Shown here: positions 61,581 through 64,000 of the stretch, piece after piece
Layout: every line of letters starts with the position of its first letter
How positions within the stretch are numbered: position 1 is the first letter of the stretch
Origin: CAYXSX01 sp964467925
GTDB lineage: Bacteria; Pseudomonadota; Alphaproteobacteria; Micavibrionales; Micavibrionaceae
NCBI GenBank assembly: GCA_964467925.1
Contig: CAYXSX010000006.1
Span: 1 to 64,000, forward strand
Length of the DNA stretch: 64,000 nucleotides
Direction of reading: 5' to 3'
Program-made: the position numbers and the translations under genes
Notes under the pieces: model-generated
The model's database searches: none
What the model was told of the DNA's origin: nothing
The model's input: only the letters and a program-made list of their open reading frames with translations

Positions 61581-63248
61581 ATGAGCAATATTCCCTCCAG
61601 CGGTCTTTATTTTGTTCCCCTTGGCGGGTCGGAACAATTTGGCGTGAACCTTAATATTTACGTTTGCGACGGGCAGTTTCTGGCCATCGATTGCGGGATC
61701 GGTTTTGCCGATGAAAGCTTCCCCGGTATAGACCTGCTTTTGCCCGATCCACAGTTGCTGGAGGATAATCACGCCGCGTTGCAGGGGATGGTGATTACTC
61801 ACGCGCATGAGGATCACGTAGGCGCGGTGGCGTATTTATGGGATCGGTTCCGTTGCCCGCTTTATTGCACCGAATTCACCGCGCGGGTATTGAAGCGCAA
61901 ATTGAACGAGGCTGATGTGCGCGGTGTGGATGTTCATATTATCGAACCGGGTAAGGCTCTGGAGCTTAGCAATTTCACCCTCGATTTTCTGCCTGTGGCG
62001 CACTCCATTCCCGATGCCGTGGCGGTGGCCGTAGAAACGTTGCATGGCCGCATTTTGCACAGCGGCGACTGGAACCTAGATCCCACGCCCGTAATCGGTA
62101 AAAAAACCAGTGAAAGCGATTTCAAGGAACTCGGCAAAAAGGGCGTGCTCGCCTATATCGGCGATTCCACGAATGCCGGCATTCCCGGTCGGGCGGGATC
62201 GGAAAGCCTGACGGAACAGGGCATGATCGCCGAGTTTAAAAAATGCGAAGGGCGCATTGCGGTTACGATTTTTTCGTCCAATATCGCAAGGATCATCAGC
62301 ATCGCCCGCGCCGCAAAAGCATGCGACCGCCATGTCTGCGTGATTGGCCGTTCGCTGCATCAGATGATCGGCAACGCCGCCGAATGTGGTTACCTTGACG
62401 GGCTTCCCGATTTTATCCCCGAGGATGATTTAGGGCTGATCCCGCGTGATAAGCTTGTGATTATCGTTACGGGCTCGCAAGGGGAGTACCGCGCCGCGCT
62501 GTCGAAAATTGCGCGGGGCGGTTTGCGTTCCATGAAGCTGGAGGCAGGCGATACGGTTATCTTTTCCTCCCGCGCCATACCGGGTAACGAGAAAAGCATT
62601 AACGCGATCAAGAACCAGTTAATCGCCAGCGGCATTACTGTGGTCGATCCGCGCACTACCGATAATGTCATTCACGTCTCCGGCCACCCTTACGCCGATG
62701 AAGTGATCGACATGTATAACTGGGTCAAGCCCGCGATGGTGATTCCGGTTCACGGCGAGCGCGAACAGCTGGAAGCGCATGCGCGGCTGGCCGAACAATG
62801 CCAGATCAAAAATGTCATCGTGCCGCAAAACGGCAGCGTGATTAAAATTGCGCCCGGCACGCCCGCCGTGATCGACCATGTTCCCGCGGGCGTTCTGGCG
62901 CTTGATCAGAAACGCATTATCTCTTCCGATCATGCCTCGATTTCGCAGCGCCGGAAATTACAATATTCCGGCACCCTGCATACTTCGCTAGTGCTCAATG
63001 CGCGAGGGGAGCTTCTGGCGCCGCCGCAGATCAATTCCACAGGACTTATCGACGAAGACGCGCCGGGCGAGCAGCAGATCGAAGATTCCTTTTTCGAGGA
63101 AATTCAGGATTTGCTCGAGGATATGAGTTGGGAAGAGCGCATGGATGATCATTTCGTGGCCGAGGAAATCCGTATCGGCCTGCGCCGTTTATGCGTTCAT
63201 GTTCTCGGCTTGAAACCCCAGACAAGCGTACATGTGTTGAGGGTATAA
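61581..63248 (+). CDS. rnj: Ribonuclease J
   Basis: A metallo-beta-lactamase/beta-CASP ribonuclease with 5'-3' exo- and endonuclease activity in RNA decay and maturation. The metal ligands are in THAHEDHVGAVAYL (about 72-85), HSGDWNLDPTP, and GDSTNA. Beta-CASP elements and PVHGEREQLEAHARLA (about 390-405) follow, and the rest is the C-terminal dimer domain. The 555-residue length fits. Alphaproteobacteria commonly have RNase J in this place after coaX. The next gene starts at the second base after the stop. Confidence 0.95.
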   Translation: MSNIPSSGLYFVPLGGSEQFGVNLNIYVCDGQFLAIDCGIGFADESFPGIDLLLPDPQLLEDNHAALQGMVITHAHEDHVGAVAYLWDRFRCPLYCTEFTARVLKRKLNEADVRGVDVHIIEPGKALELSNFTLDFLPVAHSIPDAVAVAVETLHGRILHSGDWNLDPTPVIGKKTSESDFKELGKKGVLAYIGDSTNAGIPGRAGSESLTEQGMIAEFKKCEGRIAVTIFSSNIARIISIARAAKACDRHVCVIGRSLHQMIGNAAECGYLDGLPDFIPEDDLGLIPRDKLVIIVTGSQGEYRAALSKIARGGLRSMKLEAGDTVIFSSRAIPGNEKSINAIKNQLIASGITVVDPRTTDNVIHVSGHPYADEVIDMYNWVKPAMVIPVHGEREQLEAHARLAEQCQIKNVIVPQNGSVIKIAPGTPAVIDHVPAGVLALDQKRIISSDHASISQRRKLQYSGTLHTSLVLNARGELLAPPQINSTGLIDEDAPGEQQIEDSFFEEIQDLLEDMSWEERMDDHFVAEEIRIGLRRLCVHVLGLKPQTSVHVLRV

Positions 63249-63249
63249 G

Positions 63250-63519
63250 ATGGATTGGTTCAGCGGCATTATTGTATTTCTTTTGATCTGGTGGGTGGCG
63301 CTTTTTACCGTTTTGCCGTTAGGGGTAGAACGCGATATGGGCGGGCCGGAAACTACCGCGCACGGCGCGCCGAAAAATGCGAATATGAAGAAAAAGTTTT
63401 TAATTACCACCGCGTTATCGGCTATCATCTGGCTGGTGGTTTTCGGCCTGATCGAGGCCGACATCATAAATTTTCGTGATATTGCCGACCAGATGATTGA
63501 CCAGGATCATAATAGATGA
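63250..63519 (+). CDS. DUF1467-family membrane protein
   Basis: An 89-residue inner-membrane protein with two helices (about 5-25 and 55-75) joined by a short loop containing PLGVERDMGGPETTAHGAPKNANMKKK. This pattern (FSGIIVFLLIWWVALFTVLPLG) matches the small DUF1467 family that follows rnj in many alphaproteobacteria. The function is unknown. It starts 1 bp after the rnj stop, so the two are probably co-translated. Confidence 0.88.
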   Translation: MDWFSGIIVFLLIWWVALFTVLPLGVERDMGGPETTAHGAPKNANMKKKFLITTALSAIIWLVVFGLIEADIINFRDIADQMIDQDHNR

Positions 63520-63534
63520 GATTTCATATACAAT

Positions 63535-63723
63535 CGCCATTACCAATAGCGAATGCTACGAAGCAATCCAGAAATAATGCCGTCATCCTGAGCGAAGCGA
63601 GGCGGCAGCCGAGCGCAGTCGAAAGGATCTCCTTCACAAGCTCTGAGATCCTTCGATTTTGGCACTTCGTGCCTGCACTCAGGATGACGAAAAATAGATT
63701 GCTTCGCTGCGCTCGCAATGACG
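63535..63723. repeat. Palindromic repeat, CGTCATTGCGAG family, copy 2, split by an inserted element
   Basis: The right arm (GATTGCTTCGCTGCGCTCGCAATGACG split over 63697-63723) matches the copy at 5039-5122. The left arm is degenerate but keeps CTACGAAGCAATCC (63556-63570). A complete GTCATCC-family palindrome (63581-63689) lies between the two arms where copy 1 has only a short loop. Confidence 0.8.
63581..63689. repeat. Palindromic repeat, GTCATCC family, nested copy
   Basis: Left arm CGTCATCCTGAGCGAAGCGAG, right arm CTCAGGATGACG, inner pair AAGGATCTC and GAGATCCTT. It lies inside the CGTCATTGCGAG-family element at 63535-63723. Its right end supplies the ATG of the next open frame. Confidence 0.87.
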
Positions 63724-64000
63724 TTTTATTTTTTATTGTTATTTTACTGCTGGCGTATCCGGTTTTGGCCCAAGACGCGGAGCAGGAATTTTGCACGGCT
63801 GTCGCCAAATATCAAAGCGGCGGGGCAGATTACGTTCCGGGCGTAGACGTTCACGGCAAGCCCGTCGTGGGGGCCGATCTTAATTCCGGAATGAAACCTA
63901 TGTTCGATCCGGTCGTTATTCCCATCGAAATCGACATTGCCGAGCGTTTCGGTCTGGAACTGCCCGAAGGTATGGCGATGAAACCGGAAATCGCCCATGT
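63684..64000 (+). CDS. Secreted hypothetical protein, 3' end beyond window
   Basis: An open frame from ATG at 63684 runs off the window. It reads MTKNRLLRCARNDVLFF, then a hydrophobic core to LLLAYPVLAQD, a good Sec signal peptide with cleavage after about Ala29, then QEFCTAVAKYQSGGADYVPGVDVHGKPVV. The N-terminal 13 residues are encoded by the arms of the two palindromic repeats just upstream. The mature part is conserved-looking but not recognised. There is no good ribosome binding site before the ATG, so a start within the repeat at a TTG (63699) is an alternative. At least 105 residues are visible. Confidence 0.65.
   Translation, partial: MTKNRLLRCARNDVLFFIVILLLAYPVLAQDAEQEFCTAVAKYQSGGADYVPGVDVHGKPVVGADLNSGMKPMFDPVVIPIEIDIAERFGLELPEGMAMKPEIAH

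Overview
The window looks like ordinary chromosome from an alphaproteobacterium of middling GC content. The evidence is gene order as much as gene content: hom-glpX-recJ, tig-clpP-lon-hup, and a complex I cluster that ends nuoN-birA-coaX-rnj-DUF1467 are all familiar alphaproteobacterial arrangements. LptD shows a Gram-negative cell with LPS, and PhaC shows polyhydroxyalkanoate storage. I cannot name a genus. A near-perfect ParB binding site (parS) inside gshB suggests the segment lies in the origin-proximal part of the chromosome. I see no prophage, insertion sequence with a transposase, CRISPR array or rRNA.

Layout. 1-9.2 kb: a hypothetical gene, phaC, an OmpA-type lipoprotein, hom, glpX, recJ and two small unknown genes. 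9.2-11.9 kb: the full preQ1/queuosine pathway queC-queD-queE-queF, led by a recognisable preQ1-I riboswitch. 11.9-25 kb: a MerC-like membrane protein, hisI-gshB, a DEAD-box helicase, lptD, an SLC13 transporter, a YdbH-like protein, parE and a secreted unknown. 25-33 kb: glnA, tRNA-His, nnrD, tRNA-Leu and the proteostasis block tig-clpP-lon-hup, in which clpX is absent from its usual place. 33-39 kb: a frameshifted small gene, tRNA-Val, ispG, a small glycine-zipper ORF, a TerC protein, a succinate-semialdehyde dehydrogenase, a lone receiver domain, ald and tRNA-Asp. 39.2-60 kb: the 14 nuo genes of respiratory complex I, split between nuoF and nuoG by a reverse-strand purSL-purQ pair, and carrying a MazG-like and a CHAP-like gene between nuoG and nuoH. 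60-64 kb: birA, coaX, rnj, a DUF1467 gene and the start of a secreted protein.

The least expected content lies in the short gaps between genes. Many are filled by palindromic repeats of several unrelated sequence families. One class is built of tandem 7-10 bp units in one arm and their inverted copies in the other; these often abut stop codons, and one copy sits across the nuoC/nuoD junction so that its arms encode the end of NuoC and the start of NuoD. A second class (GTCATCC...GGATGAC) has five copies. One of these is flanked by an 18-bp duplication of the nuoG start, and another is nested inside a third family (CGTCATTGCGAG...CTCGCAATGACG), where the arms appear to supply the N-terminus of a secreted protein. 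These elements, the interruption of the nuo operon by unusual purine genes, the riboswitch, the parS site and the G8 frameshift are the points most worth a second look.
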